From Asterias amurensis (lineage: Eukaryota > Echinodermata > Asteroidea > Forcipulatida > Asteriidae), in contig NC_092665.1 of NCBI RefSeq assembly GCF_032118995.1, positions 15,768,012 through 15,832,011 of the forward strand: a stretch of 64,000 bases of DNA, in the 5' to 3' direction. The notes below the pieces were generated by a model, which worked only from the letters and a program-made list of their open reading frames with translations, had not been told where the DNA came from and did no database searches. Position 1 is the first letter of the stretch; each line of letters starts with the position of its first letter. Below are positions 43,699 to 56,091 of this stretch, one piece after another. The position numbers and the translations under genes are program-made.

Positions 43699-45459
43699 AG
43701 TCGTGAGTTTTAAAACAAGAATTGAAAATGGTGTCAAAAGAGTTCAATATTCCACATGATATACATTTGAAACCAAATTTTGAATACTGGATACGAGAGA
43801 CACAATTGAGTGTCACAGGATGTAAAGCATGTGTATTAAAAGTCGACTTGACACTTTAATTTTGTCATAATCGGTTCGTTTCACAATCAGCCACAGATGA
43901 CTTGTTTTTTGTGTGAGCCAAACTGATCTGTGTCAATCTATAGAGACATGTAGACAAAGTCAAACTTTATAAAACAAAAGAACTTTTGAAAAATGAGTCT
44001 GTGGTGCTGGACAACCAACTGCTAAGTCCGAAGCTAAAGTTCAACCACGAGAGGGCTCACTTCCAGGCGTGAGGAGGGTGATGACGGTCTTATTACAATC
44101 CCGTAGAGTTAATCCGTTTTTTTTTTTATAAACAGATGTCTGTTTCTAAATTGTCGCAACTTACATAATACACATCCCTGAATAATAATAAACAACTACA
44201 CCAACATTTCCCAAAATACATAGCTTTCCCCCTTGTAGGACCAACTCATAGTCGACTAATTAATTATGCCGCACCCAATAGTTCAACGGAATGACAATTA
44301 CCGGAGACGATTGTATTTTTTGTTTACAGCAAAATGGTTGTCTTCTTTAATATTATGGATCGGAAAGTGTATACATCAACAATAATTTGAAATGTTACCA
44401 AGGATGACAAACTTACGAAAAATACATCAAGTTATGAATTTAAAACAATCCATGTCCATAAAGTGTCCCATACGTCAAAGTTACACATACAAAGATAATG
44501 GACTGACAATATAACCGAAGTCTTTCTCGAAGGCAAACTGACAAAACATAAAGTCTTCTTGTCTCCAAGAAAGACGATGCCAGGGTCGAATCGTCATTCC
44601 ATTACTTATTATATTCCATATAAAATATACCATAGATCTTTTTGGTTGGTATGAAGCAGTTTGCAATAGCTCTATTTTCTTATACATGAAAAGAATAACC
44701 ACTATTACAAGTTATTTATTTGTAATATACAATCCAACTAGAATTTGTAATAGCTCTATTAAGCCTTTTTGAGATATGGCGGACACAATGCTACAACACT
44801 ATAAGATGTGGGTAAATTTGTGTGTATACACCCAAACCAAACAGTACACTCCTAGAGATCTTTATCATGCTGTCTCCATCTTGGTCATGTTCCTGGTAAC
44901 GGATAACAATAATGAATGCTAATAGTCAATATGCAAATAGGAACCAGACTATTTTGTTCTTCCAGCCTCGGTTTGGTTACATTGATAACAGTGGGCAAAA
45001 TTCAAGATGACTGCACCATGATGTAGGTCTTTAATAGCCACCATACCTCAACAAAGCTTATAATAATACAGCACATTATTATAAATCACAGAAAACAAAT
45101 GTTAAAATTTCAATACCGTCAAAGCTTGAAGGGGGGGGGGATTCCCCTTTTATTTTCCATGACCTCATAGCAATCAATCACCTCTATTTCAATTTGGATT
45201 TTTTTGTGCCGGCCTCGAAACCACCGAACCGTTCAGTGAAAAGGGAAACTCTATTGAAATATTAAATGCATTATTTGCGTAACCGATACACGGCTTTACA
45301 AACGTGTGACCGTGAGAATGTCTGGATCTGCCAAGCAGCATAATAGTGCTTACCAAATTTAAATGCTAAGCATGAAATAGCAGTGATCAAATCACAAACA
45401 CAATTACTTGGTGTTTGGCCTCATGATAAAATCTTTTTTTGAAATAAGCTTGGCTTAAG

Positions 45460-45519
45460 TAGGATTTGAAACTTTGCATGGTGGAAATACGATATAGAAA
45501 GGTTTGCGGTAACACCATG
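45460..45519 (-). repeat. dispersed repeat, ATGGTGTTACC family, reverse
   Basis: Reverse complement reads ATGGTGTTACCGCAAACCTT, then TTTCCACCATGCAAAGTTTC. Confidence 0.5.
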
Positions 45520-45852
45520 TAATAACTATCTCTATCTGAGTTAGGGTGGTTCTTGGCTTTGCATTGTGCTTATAGAAGATTGAGTTGCACCCGTCTGCTT
45601 AATAAACAAAAAATATATCACAATAGAGGACAAACATTAAAAAACAACTAAGTTCTATCGTACAATGCATATAATATAATAAATGATGAATTGTACAAAA
45701 TGATCGCTTTGTGTATCGCATACAATATAAGGCCAGTGAAACGACAATCTTAGAAATAATCATGTTTAAATGTAAAGCTTGTCAAATTGTTTATACCATG
45801 CAATCACTACTGTTACAGACTGAACAACATTTCGAATATCAGTTTAGATTTA

Positions 45853-47728
45853 CCCCCTTACAAAGTCACGCCTTACAAAGTCACCCCTTTACAAAGTCAC
45901 CCCTTACAAAGTCACCCCTTACAAAGTCACCCCCTTACAAAGTCACCCCTTACAAAGTCACCCCTTACAAAGTCACCCCTTACAAAGTCACCCCCTTACA
46001 AAGTCACCCCTTACAAAGTCACCCCTTACAAAGTCACCCCTTACAAAGTCGCCCCTTACAAAGTCACCCCTTACAAAGTCACCCCTTACAAAGTCACGCC
46101 CTTACAAAGTCACCCCTTACAAAGTCACCCCTTACAAAGTCACCCCTTACAAAGTCACCCCCTTACAAAGTCACCCCTTACAAAGTCGCCCCTTACAAAG
46201 TCACCCCTTACAAAGTCACCCCTTACAAAGTCACCCCTTACAAAGTCACCCCTTACAAAGTCGCCCCTTACAAAGTCACCCCTTACAAAGTCACCCCTTA
46301 CAAAGTCACGCCCTTACAAAGTCACCCCTTACAAAGTCGCCCCTTACAAAGTCACCCCTTACAAAGTCACCCCTTACAAAGTCACCCCTTACAAAGTCAC
46401 CCCTTACAAAGTCACCCCTTACAAAGTCGCCCCTTACAAAGTCACCCCTTACAAAGTCACCCCTTACAAAGTCACCCCTTACAAAGTCACCCCCTTACAA
46501 AGTCACCCCCTTACAAAGTCGCCCCTTACAAAGTCACCCCTTACAAAGTCACCCCTTACAAAGTCACCCTTACAAAGTCACCCCTTACAAAGTCACCCCC
46601 TTTACAAAGTCACCCCTTACAAAGTCACCCTTACAAAGTCACCCCTTACAAAGTCACCCCTTACAAAGTCACCCCTTACAAAGTCACCCCTTACAAAGTC
46701 ACCCCTTACAAAGTCACCCCCTTACAAAGTCACCCCCTTACAAAGTCACCCCTTACAAAGTCACCCCTTACAAAGTCACCCCCTTTACAAAGTCACCCCC
46801 TTACAAAGTCACCCCTTACAAAGTCGCCCCTTACAAAGTCACCCCTTACAAAGTCACCCCTTACAAAGTCGCCCCTTACAAAGTCGCCCCTTACAAAGTC
46901 GCCCCTTACAAAGTCACCCCTTACAAAGTCACCCCTTACAAAGTCACCCCTTACAAAGTCGCCCCTTACAAAGTCACCCCTTACAAAGTCACCCCTTACA
47001 AAGTCACGCCCTTACAAAGTCACCCCTTACAAAGTCGCCCCTTACAAAGTCACCCCTTACAAAGTCACCCCTTACAAAGTCACCCCTTACAAAGTCACCC
47101 CTTACAAAGTCACCCCTTACAAAGTCGCCCCTTACAAAGTCACCCCTTACAAAGTCACCCCTTACAAAGTCACCCCTTACAAAGTCACCCCCTTACAAAG
47201 TCACCCCCTTACAAAGTCGCCCCTTACAAAGTCACCCCTTACAAAGTCACCCCTTACAAAGTCACCCTTACAAAGTCACCCCTTACAAAGTCACCCCCTT
47301 TACAAAGTCACCCCTTACAAAGTCACCCTTACAAAGTCACCCCTTACAAAGTCACCCCTTACAAAGTCACCCCTTACAAAGTCACCCCTTACAAAGTCAC
47401 CCCTTACAAAGTCACCCCCTTACAAAGTCACCCCCTTACAAAGTCACCCCTTACAAAGTCACCCCTTACAAAGTCACCCCCTTTACAAAGTCACCCCCTT
47501 ACAAAGTCACCCCTTACAAAGTCGCCCCTTACAAAGTCACCCCTTACAAAGTCACCCCTTACAAAGTCGCCCCTTACAAAGTCGCCCCTTACAAAGTCGC
47601 CCCTTACAAAGTCGCCCCTTACAAAGTCGCCCCCTTACAAAGTCACCCCTTACAAAGTCGCCCCCTTACAAAGTCACCCCTTACAAAGTCGCCCCCTTAC
47701 AAAGTCGCCCCTAACAAAGTCACAGAGT
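45853..47728. repeat. 15-bp satellite array with higher-order duplication
   Basis: About 125 copies of CCCCTTACAAAGTCA (variants: GTCGCCC, one extra or missing C, one extra T). Because the unit is 15 bp and lacks stops, two frames stay open for over 640 codons; codon order drifts between TKSPL, PYKVT and LQSHP at each 1-bp change, so this is not a gene. A block with the same order of variants recurs about 698 bp apart (46561 and 47259). Confidence 0.95.
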
Positions 47729-47743
47729 AAAACCTTCATCTTT

Positions 47744-48132
47744 TTAAAGGCAGTGGACACTATTGGTAATTACTCAAAAACAATTATTATCATAAAACCT
47801 TTCTTGGTGACGAGTAATGGGGAGAGGTTGATAGTATAAAACTTCTGAGAAACAGCCCCCTCTGAAGTGACGTAGCTTTTGAGAAAGAAGTATTTTTCCA
47901 CGAAGTTGATTTCGAGACCTCAGATTTAGAATTTGAGGTCTCGAAATCAAGCATCAGAAAGCACACAACTTCGTGTGACAAGGGTGTTTTTTTCTTTCAT
48001 TAATATCTCGCAACTTCGACGACCGACTGAGCTCAAATTTTCACAGGTTTGTTATTTCATGCTGATCTTGAGATACACCAAGTGAGAAGACTGGTCTTTG
48101 ACAGTTACCAATAGTGTCCAGTGTCTTTAAAG
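47744..48132 (+). mobile_element. TTAA MITE directly after the 15-bp array
   Basis: TTAAAGGCAGTGGACACTAT to AGTGTCTTTAA; best-preserved copy of its family in the window. It starts about 16 bp after the last repeat unit. Confidence 0.75.
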
Positions 48133-48608
48133 TATTCCGAATATCCTTTGATTCATTATCACACCTATACGTTACTCAATAACTTGAAGTATAGTGGTAT
48201 ACTATTTCAAATATCAATAGATTGGTATATCAATATCCTGGTAAACATCAACACATAGTTTTGAAAAATCCTTCTCCTGTGTATTTCAGGTAGATTCACA
48301 AAAAGCCTCGTTATTACAAGTCTCCCACAAGTGACTGAAGATTTTTGCATTTTGACGCACACCGTCAACGGCTGAAATGTATGTCGCAGGTTTAAAAAAA
48401 TTCTAGAGGTTGGGGTCTTATTGTTTGACTGAAAATAATGCTAAATTCAGAAGTACAAAAATATCAACATTGTGCATACAACGAATTGACAAACAAACAC
48501 AGTTATTATAAACAAAACTAAATATTATGTCCGTTAATTCTTGTTGCTAAAGTAGCTGTTTAAACTAAAAAACATTGGGCATCTCACCGACAATTTGCTA
48601 ACTTTTTT

Positions 48609-49817
48609 TCAATCGCTATAAAAATCTCCTTCACCTACTGCCTCAGCTAACTGCTGCTTCAGGTCCGCGTCCCAGTACCCCCCTACCTCAGGTTCATCCT
48701 CACGTTGAAATGACGTCCCGGGATTCCCTTGATCCTCGTAGATATTCGGCTCGATCTCGACGATGGGCAAGACGTCACGGTCAGCACCGTCTTCAGAAGA
48801 GAACCGATCATCTTCAGCTGGGTTGGGTTCGTCACTGCCGTCAGGGGTCTGTCGATCGAGCTCAACGTCGGTCTGCTTCAGCCGTTTTGAAGACTGCCTT
48901 CTTCGGATGGTGCCGCTGAAGAAACCGCCGAAGTTGAGGAGGTATTTCTTTGGTTTGTATCGGCAGCAGATGGTGTGGATAAGGAGGAAGAGGAGGAGGA
49001 GGAGCATGAGGAGCAAGAATGCACCCACTACGATCACGATGAGTACAGCAGTTGGTAGGGCTGGCTCTCCGGTAGGTTGGATCAGAGGCTGCTTGGGTGT
49101 GGTTGGGGCTGGAATGACCGTCAATGGACCTATCTTGCAAGAAAGAGACGTCCAGTTTTGATTCTCCGGAGTTATTGAAAAACAGAAAAAAGTGACTCCT
49201 TCATCTGAAACTTTGACACTCTTCTGCAACCGTGATCCAGGTTCGTTTCCTGCTTGAGTTGAATTAATTTCTTCCCAATCTGGCCTTTCTACGGTACTGT
49301 TCGTATCACTGACCAATGGGGTTCTTTCATCGATGACCGTGCTACATGTCAGAATGTCTCCCTCGTTCACAACGGCCGGACCGTCTGGGAAACAGACTGG
49401 AAACTCTTCTGTTGAGTTTACAGTAAGACGCCCTTCTCTATTTGTAATTACAGTTTTATTGTCTTTCCTAATAATGACACACAGGTAAGACCCAGCATCA
49501 GTTGATGTCAGTGTGGTGATTGTTAGGTTTTGAGAATGAAGTGTCGACGTTTCTTTATCCAGATCAACAGGGCTGACGGAAATTCTATCATCTTCCATGA
49601 CTTCAGAGTAAGAAGGACTGACATAATGCTGCCAGGTAAACATGTGTACATCCGGATCAAAGCCAGTAGCCAGGCAGGTTAGAGTTACAGTGCCGTTCGT
49701 GAATGGTTGCTGTGGATAAACTGATACTCTGGAGACAGTGACCTCACAATGACCCGGGGATGGAAGACAAAGCAAGAAGATGACGAAACAACTCACGATC
49801 AAGTGGAGAATGCCCAT
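48609..49817 (-). CDS. intronless Ig-family receptor (type II), long acidic tail
   Basis: 402 aa in one exon. The first ATG (49817) begins the signal peptide MGILHLIVSCFVIFLLCLPS; the frame is open upstream only through a GTG. Domain 1 is V-like (Cys48, FTWQH with Trp62, STDAGSYLC). Domain 2 starts EEFPVCFPDGP and ends LSCKIGPLTV. A short Pro/Thr stalk, a long Leu-rich helix and a tail of about 110 residues follow. The tail has KKYLLNFGG near the membrane, an acidic stretch, EIEPNIYEDQG, GGYWDADLKQQLAEAV and FYSD at the end. These are shared with the 52.8-kb paralogue. Adaptor unknown. Confidence 0.88.
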   Translation of the reverse strand: MGILHLIVSCFVIFLLCLPSPGHCEVTVSRVSVYPQQPFTNGTVTLTCLATGFDPDVHMFTWQHYVSPSYSEVMEDDRISVSPVDLDKETSTLHSQNLTITTLTSTDAGSYLCVIIRKDNKTVITNREGRLTVNSTEEFPVCFPDGPAVVNEGDILTCSTVIDERTPLVSDTNSTVERPDWEEINSTQAGNEPGSRLQKSVKVSDEGVTFFCFSITPENQNWTSLSCKIGPLTVIPAPTTPKQPLIQPTGEPALPTAVLIVIVVGAFLLLMLLLLLFLLIHTICCRYKPKKYLLNFGGFFSGTIRRRQSSKRLKQTDVELDRQTPDGSDEPNPAEDDRFSSEDGADRDVLPIVEIEPNIYEDQGNPGTSFQREDEPEVGGYWDADLKQQLAEAVGEGDFYSD

Positions 49818-50445
49818 GTTGAGAAGGTTGAAATCCACACGATGCTTTCAAGCCACGTCTATTGTCTCAAATTAACAGTGGAAACAAAATTCAAGTTGCG
49901 TCTTCGGCACAAGAATGTAAAAACAGTTAAGTCAGTCCAATCGTTTGAAATAAGTTGCTTTCATTGAAAAAAAATGATCAAATGAATTATGTACAAAAGG
50001 CAGATTCTATAAAAGAGGTTATCATAGATAACTCTGTGTGCAGTTTGAATGGTTTTCAAAATGAAATCACCCACCAATCACTCAAAAACGTAGAACAATT
50101 GTCTCTAAAGAAGTATCTGGACTGATGTATCATGTACACTAAAGGCCTTGCCTGGATTGTACTGCTCTTCTTTATGGACTCCACAAGTGAATTTAAAATC
50201 ACATCAACAGTAGATCGTCTGGTCTGTTGAGAGCAGTATGAATTCAAGCATTTATACTTCACGTTAAAACAACAACCGATGAAAAAATATATAATTTGAC
50301 TAAAGGGTAGATTCTTTACAATTTGTGAAGTCTGGTGTGATATGTTTACATCTGTACCTACGTGTACGTGAGTTCAGTTATTCGTGTGCAATGAGCCGTA
50401 GGAGGAAACTTCATGGTAATAATAATAAACTGTAAGATGGGAGAC

Positions 50446-50453
50446 CTTATATA
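50446..50453 (-). promoter_or_regulatory. TATA-like box upstream of the 48.6-kb receptor
   Basis: TATATAAG on the - strand about 630 bp upstream of the ATG. Blocks between it and the gene recur upstream of the 52.8-kb paralogue (for example GTAGATTCTTTACAA). Confidence 0.3.
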
Positions 50454-51055
50454 GATGTGTTACATTGAAAGGTGTTTTCTTTTCAATACCATCGAAATAC
50501 GACCCAATGAAAGAAACTTGCATCTGTACAAACAGTATTACACAATAGTCTGGAATGGTACATCAAAGGCATGTTTGTATTACAAGGGTCCATGAATAAA
50601 ACGTTTTGTGACGTACTGTGACGTATTTTTAAAGACAACAATCTGTTAAATCTGATCTCAGTGGTTTAGTGATGATTTGTTTAAAACGAGAAAAAATAAA
50701 CGATGGCCTTTAAAACTTAATAAACAATGTCAGATTAAGTTGTAAACATTCTTAATGAAATCAAATACCTTAGTATGAAACTTTGTTTTACAACTTCGCC
50801 AGTAATGCATAGCTGAATACCAACAAGCCAGAACCAGTTTTTTTACATCATTTAATATACATAATTAAACTAATTACAGTCAAAACAGTCCATCAATTGT
50901 TATCGCTCTTCTGACCACTCATAACCTTTTCTGGCGATTGACCAAAATGGCAATCCTCAATAAAAGTGGATTTAAAAGAACATTAAAAAATGTCCCACAC
51001 TATTAGTAGTAAAGTATAGAAATTAATCCCCATCTATTATAGCAAAACATAGAGC

Positions 51056-51422
51056 TTAAAGCCATTGGACCCTTTCGGTTTAGAAAAAAAATAACAGATT
51101 TACAAATAACTTACAGGGTTTACAGAAGGCAATGGTGAAAGACTTCTCTTGAAATATTATTCCATGAAATGCTTTACTTTCTGAGAAAACAGCAAAACAA
51201 TATAAATTCTCGTTAACGAGAATTACGGATTTATTTTAAACACATGTCATGACACGGCGAACCGCGCGGAAACAAGGGTGGGTTTTTCCGTTGTTTTCTC
51301 CCGACTCCGATGACCGATTGAGCCTAAATTTTCAAAGGTTTGTTATTTGATATAGAAGTTGTGGTACACAAAGTGTGGGCCTTGGACAATACTGTTTACC
51401 GAAAGGGTCCAATGGCTTTAAA
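51056..51422 (+). mobile_element. TTAA MITE (GCCATTGGACCC family)
   Basis: TTAAAGCCATTGGACCCTTT to AAAGGGTCCAATGGCTTTAA: near-perfect inverted ends of over 20 bp. No coding. Confidence 0.8.
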
Positions 51423-52781
51423 CCATACCTGCCAGACAATTCAAAGAATGATATAATTTCTCATGAATTGGTACATGAATCATGCAGTGTTATTCACATA
51501 AATTATTTAACCTTTGAAAACACCGGCAAATCATTAATCAGTATTGCAGTAAAATTGTATTATTTTTTTGGGGGGACTTCGTCTACTTCAATATTGCATT
51601 TCTGTTACTACGACATAAGCTTAGTTTACAACTATAATCAGCTGAAATGTTTCTCATCAATAACATTCATTATTGTTTTATAAGAGTTGTTGAACTACTA
51701 TTATCCTCGAACATCTAGTGCATCAAAACCTGACCTTTAACCCCTTTTAGATCTAGCTGCGAAATATAACTCTGTACTGATGACGTCACTGTTTGTTTAC
51801 TACACTGCTTAACTGCTATAACTGGTACGCGTTGCAATTCCGACAGTTGTGCAGCGACACAATGGTGTCCCATTCTTCTGCAAAGTGGTAACCAAATTGT
51901 GACGTCATCCGTACTATAAGGTCAGTGGACCTCGTCAATGGACAAGTAAAAGTCAGCGATCCACATAGAGTAAATATTTCATTTGAATGAACGAGGGAAC
52001 CAACGTATCCACATAGGTTGGTATTTTAATAAAACTTCCATGGCCATAACCACTCGGAAATACACAAGAAAAAAACAAAAAAAAAACACGCCAACTTGGA
52101 GAAATGCAAAAACCTTTTGCCAATTTCGCATTTTTTTTTTTGGGGGGGGGGCAGCATTAACGATGGATCAAACTCAAACTTAGAATCACACAGAAAGCCA
52201 CATTGACACGCTGAGCTGATGAAAAAAAAAAGACTCTTAGAAAGTCCAAATGTATGCAATCCAGCAACTGATTAGACTGTGCTGTTTTGTTTTGGACGTA
52301 TTATCACTTGTGCAGCCATTTTGTTTGCCTATAAATTAAAACTTCCAAACTGAGGCTAAACGTTTGAGTGGGCCCTTATCGTGTGTCATTGATGTAGATT
52401 CTATAGTTGTTACTTACAAGAAACTTGACATTGCCAAGATAACTTCAAGTAATCCCGCCCCCGATATATCTATCATTTCTTTTAAAGTAAAGTATTTAAG
52501 AGACACCCTTGGCAAATACTACTTCCGAATTGTAGTATATCATTACTTTAAAAAATACTTTTGACCACGATGCTCTTGGTTATAATATATTCCAATACAC
52601 AAAGTAATAATCATGTTATAGTTCAATCAATAGCAAACAATATCACACAAACTTTCTGGACCTCTTTTGTGTTTTCACACTTTCCCTTTGTCTTTTTGCA
52701 GGCCTTTTGTGTCTCCTTCAGCCCCCCCCCCCCCCGACTAAGAAACATTGGTCATACCTCTGGTACACGTCGTCAACGTTT

Positions 52782-53978
52782 TCAGTCACTAAAATCATCA
52801 TCTTCATCCACAGCATCAGCTAACTGCTGCTTCAGGTTCTCATTCCAGTAGGCATCTTCCTCAGGATCCGTCTCACGTTGAGAAGACGTCCCTGGATTCC
52901 TCCGCTCCTCGTAGATGTTCGGCTCGATCTTGACGATGGGCAAGACGTCATGGTCAGCACCGTCGTCGAATGAGAACCTTACCTGACCATCTTGAGCCAT
53001 TGGGCTGGGTTCGTCGCTGCCATCGGGGTTCTGTCGATCAAGCTCTACTTCGGCCTGATTCGGGTGTCTGGACGTTCTTTTCCGGATGGTGCTACCGAAG
53101 AAACCGTCGAAGTTAAGGAGGTATGATTCTTCGCGACAGCAACAGCAGATGATTATGATGAGGATGATCACCAGAAGCAAGCCTGCACCCACCGCGATGC
53201 CGATGATTACAGCAAGGGGCAGGGCTGGCTGTCCGGTAGGTTGGATCAAAGGCTGTTTAGTTGTGGGTGATCGAGTGACCGTTAACGGTCCTATCTTGCA
53301 GGAAAGAGACGTCCAGTTTTGATTCTCCGGAGTTATTGAAAAACAGAAAAATGTGACTCCATCATCTGAGACTTGGACACTCTTCTGCAACCGTGATCTA
53401 GATTCGTTTCCTGCTTGAGTTGAATTAATTTTCCAATCTGGCCTTTCTACAGGTTCTTTTGTATCACTGACCACTGGGGTTCTTTCATCGATGACCGTGC
53501 TACATGTCAGAATGTCTCCCTCGTTCACAACTGCCGGACCGTCTGGGAAACAGACTGGAAACTCTTCGGTCGAGTTTACAGTAAGACGCCCTTGTCCATT
53601 TGTAAGTATAGTTCCTGCAGTGTTGTTCGCAACAATGACGCACAAGAATAACCCTTCATCTGATTTCGTGAGGTTGGTGATTGTGAGACTTTGGGAATAA
53701 AGTTTCACCACTTCATCAATTAGATTATCAGGGCTGAAGGACATTCTGTGATCCGGTATTACATTGACGTAAGACGAGTTGTAAGATCTTAGCCAGGTAA
53801 ACATGTGAGCGTTGGGGTCAAAGCCAGCCGCGGAGCATGTAAGAGTAACATTACCATTTTCAACTGGTTGCACTGGGAAACTGGAGACAGTGGGCTGACT
53901 GACTTGACATTCACTCGGTGATGGAAGACAAAGCCAGAAAAAGACGAAACAGCCTCTAATGATAGAAATAATTCCCAT
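52782..53978 (-). CDS. intronless Ig-family receptor (type II), long acidic tail
   Basis: 398 aa in one exon, starting at the first ATG (53978) with signal peptide MGIISIIRGCFVFFWLCLPS. Domain 1 is V-like (TLTCSAAGF, FTWLR, KSDEGLFLC) and diverged from the 48.6-kb gene. Domain 2 (EEFPVCFPDGP to LSCKIGPLTV) is nearly identical to that gene and to the partial gene at 63.4 kb. Helix: LAVIIGIAVGAGLLLVIILI, then a Cys cluster. The tail repeats EESYLLNFDGF, EIEPNIYEERR-like and LKQQLADAVDEDDDFSD. The conserved IYE[ED] could be an SH2 target after phosphorylation (inference). Confidence 0.88.
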   Translation of the reverse strand: MGIISIIRGCFVFFWLCLPSPSECQVSQPTVSSFPVQPVENGNVTLTCSAAGFDPNAHMFTWLRSYNSSYVNVIPDHRMSFSPDNLIDEVVKLYSQSLTITNLTKSDEGLFLCVIVANNTAGTILTNGQGRLTVNSTEEFPVCFPDGPAVVNEGDILTCSTVIDERTPVVSDTKEPVERPDWKINSTQAGNESRSRLQKSVQVSDDGVTFFCFSITPENQNWTSLSCKIGPLTVTRSPTTKQPLIQPTGQPALPLAVIIGIAVGAGLLLVIILIIIICCCCREESYLLNFDGFFGSTIRKRTSRHPNQAEVELDRQNPDGSDEPSPMAQDGQVRFSFDDGADHDVLPIVKIEPNIYEERRNPGTSSQRETDPEEDAYWNENLKQQLADAVDEDDDFSD

Positions 53979-55061
53979 TTTGGAAGGTCGAAAATTTCGC
54001 GATACTTTCGGTCCACGTTTCTGTATTTTCAAAAGAAATTCGATCGTGTTTTTCAGCTTCACGACACAAAACAGTCAATCCAGTTGCAATAAACCCTCAA
54101 TCTCGGTAGTTTTTACTGGTTAACGAATATGGTCCATCCAATGTGCATCATAGAGTACACGCCAACGCAACCAAATACATCAGCAACGGGGTGTGTAGTT
54201 CGAGTTTCTATCGAATAAAACCTTTAACCAATCACTCAAAGATGCAAAAACAGTCGTCACTTGATGAGACGAATTTGTTGAAAGAATCCTTCAATCACAC
54301 CCTGCCATTGACTGTGTTATGATATATTTCCTTGTGAACCAACATGCCAAGTACAACGTTAGGCCATGTCGGGGCGGCGAGCAATATGTCTGCCGGCAGT
54401 CGGAAAGTACATTTATGAAGCAGCGATGCAAAACCTCATTTGAATAAAAGTAGATTCTTTACAAATTGTCAAATCTGGTGCGATTTAGGGATCTTTTCAT
54501 CAACAGGTTGCGGGAAATCATGTATTCGTGTGCAGTGGACTGTAGAAGTGACGTCATGGTACCGACATAGAACACGATAAGGATAATATCGAAAGCTATT
54601 TGAAGTATGTGAAGTATAACTCAATAAGGCATTGGGTGTATTTATCTTAAATGATTACTTTCTATGACCATTTCATGAAATCGGTGAGAGAATAATTTTG
54701 TGCTCATGAATAAAAAATAAGTTGTATTTATATAGAAGCCTTTAGAAAGATCGACAGACGCTAAAACATGAATAAATTCAGTAGGCCTACGTGGAATAAA
54801 CCTATTGGAATGGCTCTTTATTCTACATCTCAGCAAAAATACAATCAGAAAGACTGGTTTCATGCTTGAACACTCTGAAAGGAGGAACACACTGGTGTAT
54901 TACCATCACAGGGACTTGCTACAAACCTATGATTGTGAAGAGGTTTTAACGAGAATGCTTCTCCATAGCTTGAAACCAACTTAACATGTGCATAGGGGAG
55001 TGGGGTTAAGGTTGGGGTAGATGGAACAGTGTTTCTGGGATTTTCATTTCTCTGTCCTTAT

Positions 55062-55208
55062 CTAAGGCTGAATCCAAATAGGCGGCTACGGCTACGGCTG
55101 TTGCTAAAGGTGTTGCTAAGGTCGTCCTATGCCTCAACACATAATGACGCGGACATTTAGCCGTAGCCGTAGCAGCTGTAGCCGCTAATTCGGACACAGC
55201 CTTAGAAT
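55062..55208. mobile_element. small palindromic MITE
   Basis: TAAGGCTGAATCCAAATAGG at one end and CGCTAATTCGGACACAGCCT at the other; GGCTACGGCTACGGCT is mirrored by AGCCGTAGCCGTAGC. Confidence 0.65.
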
Positions 55209-56091
55209 CCTGACTTGGACCAAGACAGATAAACCCTATAGGCTGCAAGAAGGGGGTAATAAATGGGGGCGGAGATAGGAATAGGCGGGACATTCTTCTA
55301 CTTGGTTACATTTCCGATGGCCCAACTTAAGTGACAAATAACAAAAAAAACTTATTTTTGTTTAATACTTTATGCAGACTCTTTATTAAAGCAAAACAAA
55401 AAATGAAACAAAATTAAAACATGCACAAAATGCTATACTTTTGTAGCTTTCAAAATTTCTGGATAATATAAACAATTACAAAATACGAGTGAAGTAACAT
55501 ACGCGTGCTAGACGTTAAGACCTATTATAATACAATATTATTTTCTTGTGTATTGATAGTGTCAAACGAGGCAATTTATGGCCAACGGTTTCGAAGACAT
55601 TTCCAAGAAAATTATCACTTTAAACATGTAACCCTTTGTTCAGAAAATCTATTTAAAAAATACATATATATATATATTAAAAATCCGGGCCGTCTCGGAT
55701 AATAAGGTTCTTTAAAAAATTCTTTATTTGTTTTATATTTTTTCCCTTTCAAAGTGTTTCTTCTGACACAAATGGTTGTCTCCAAGTTGCAGTAAAATGG
55801 TCCTTCATAACAGAACGCTCGTTCTTATGTTTGAAATAGAAAAAGTAAACTGATTCAATTGCGATGTGCCATTTTATTTTTTACTGCACTTGAATTAGAC
55901 CTATACATGAATACCCAGGGTATCATATTTGACTAGAATCCACCGCAGTTCAGACAGACAGAAAGGTTAAAAGTTATGTCTTTGGTTATAAGTAAAATAC
56001 AAAAATACTTAATTCAACAAAATGTACAGCGCAAATCACAGCTTGATTAAAACAAAAAGTATGTGTTTCACTGAGTAAAATAAACCATTGC

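Larger units (their letters stand above)
40553..45850. other. intergenic: MITEs and simple repeats, no gene seen
   Basis: Holds a CAAAGC-type simple repeat near 41130-41180, a TTAA MITE at 43324-43698, a kB-like GGGGATTCCCC at 45137-45147, and one copy of a dispersed repeat at 45460-45519. A near-identical 20-bp stretch in inverse orientation near 41774 and 42874 may mark the ends of one element. Confidence 0.4.
49818..52781. other. intergenic: shared upstream blocks, TTAA MITE
   Basis: Up to about 50440 it is a diverged duplicate of the DNA upstream of the next receptor gene. A MITE occupies 51056-51422. Two TGACGTCA (CRE) palindromes lie at 51781 and 51900, and a C tract near 52723. No gene seen. 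Confidence 0.45.

Noticed and set aside
45711-47730. Two overlapping + frames of 647-667 codons (TKSPL/PYKVT/LQSHP repeats)
   Set aside because: Product of a 15-bp tandem repeat without stops; frame shifts between repeat types at every 1-bp change, and no gene-like flanks.
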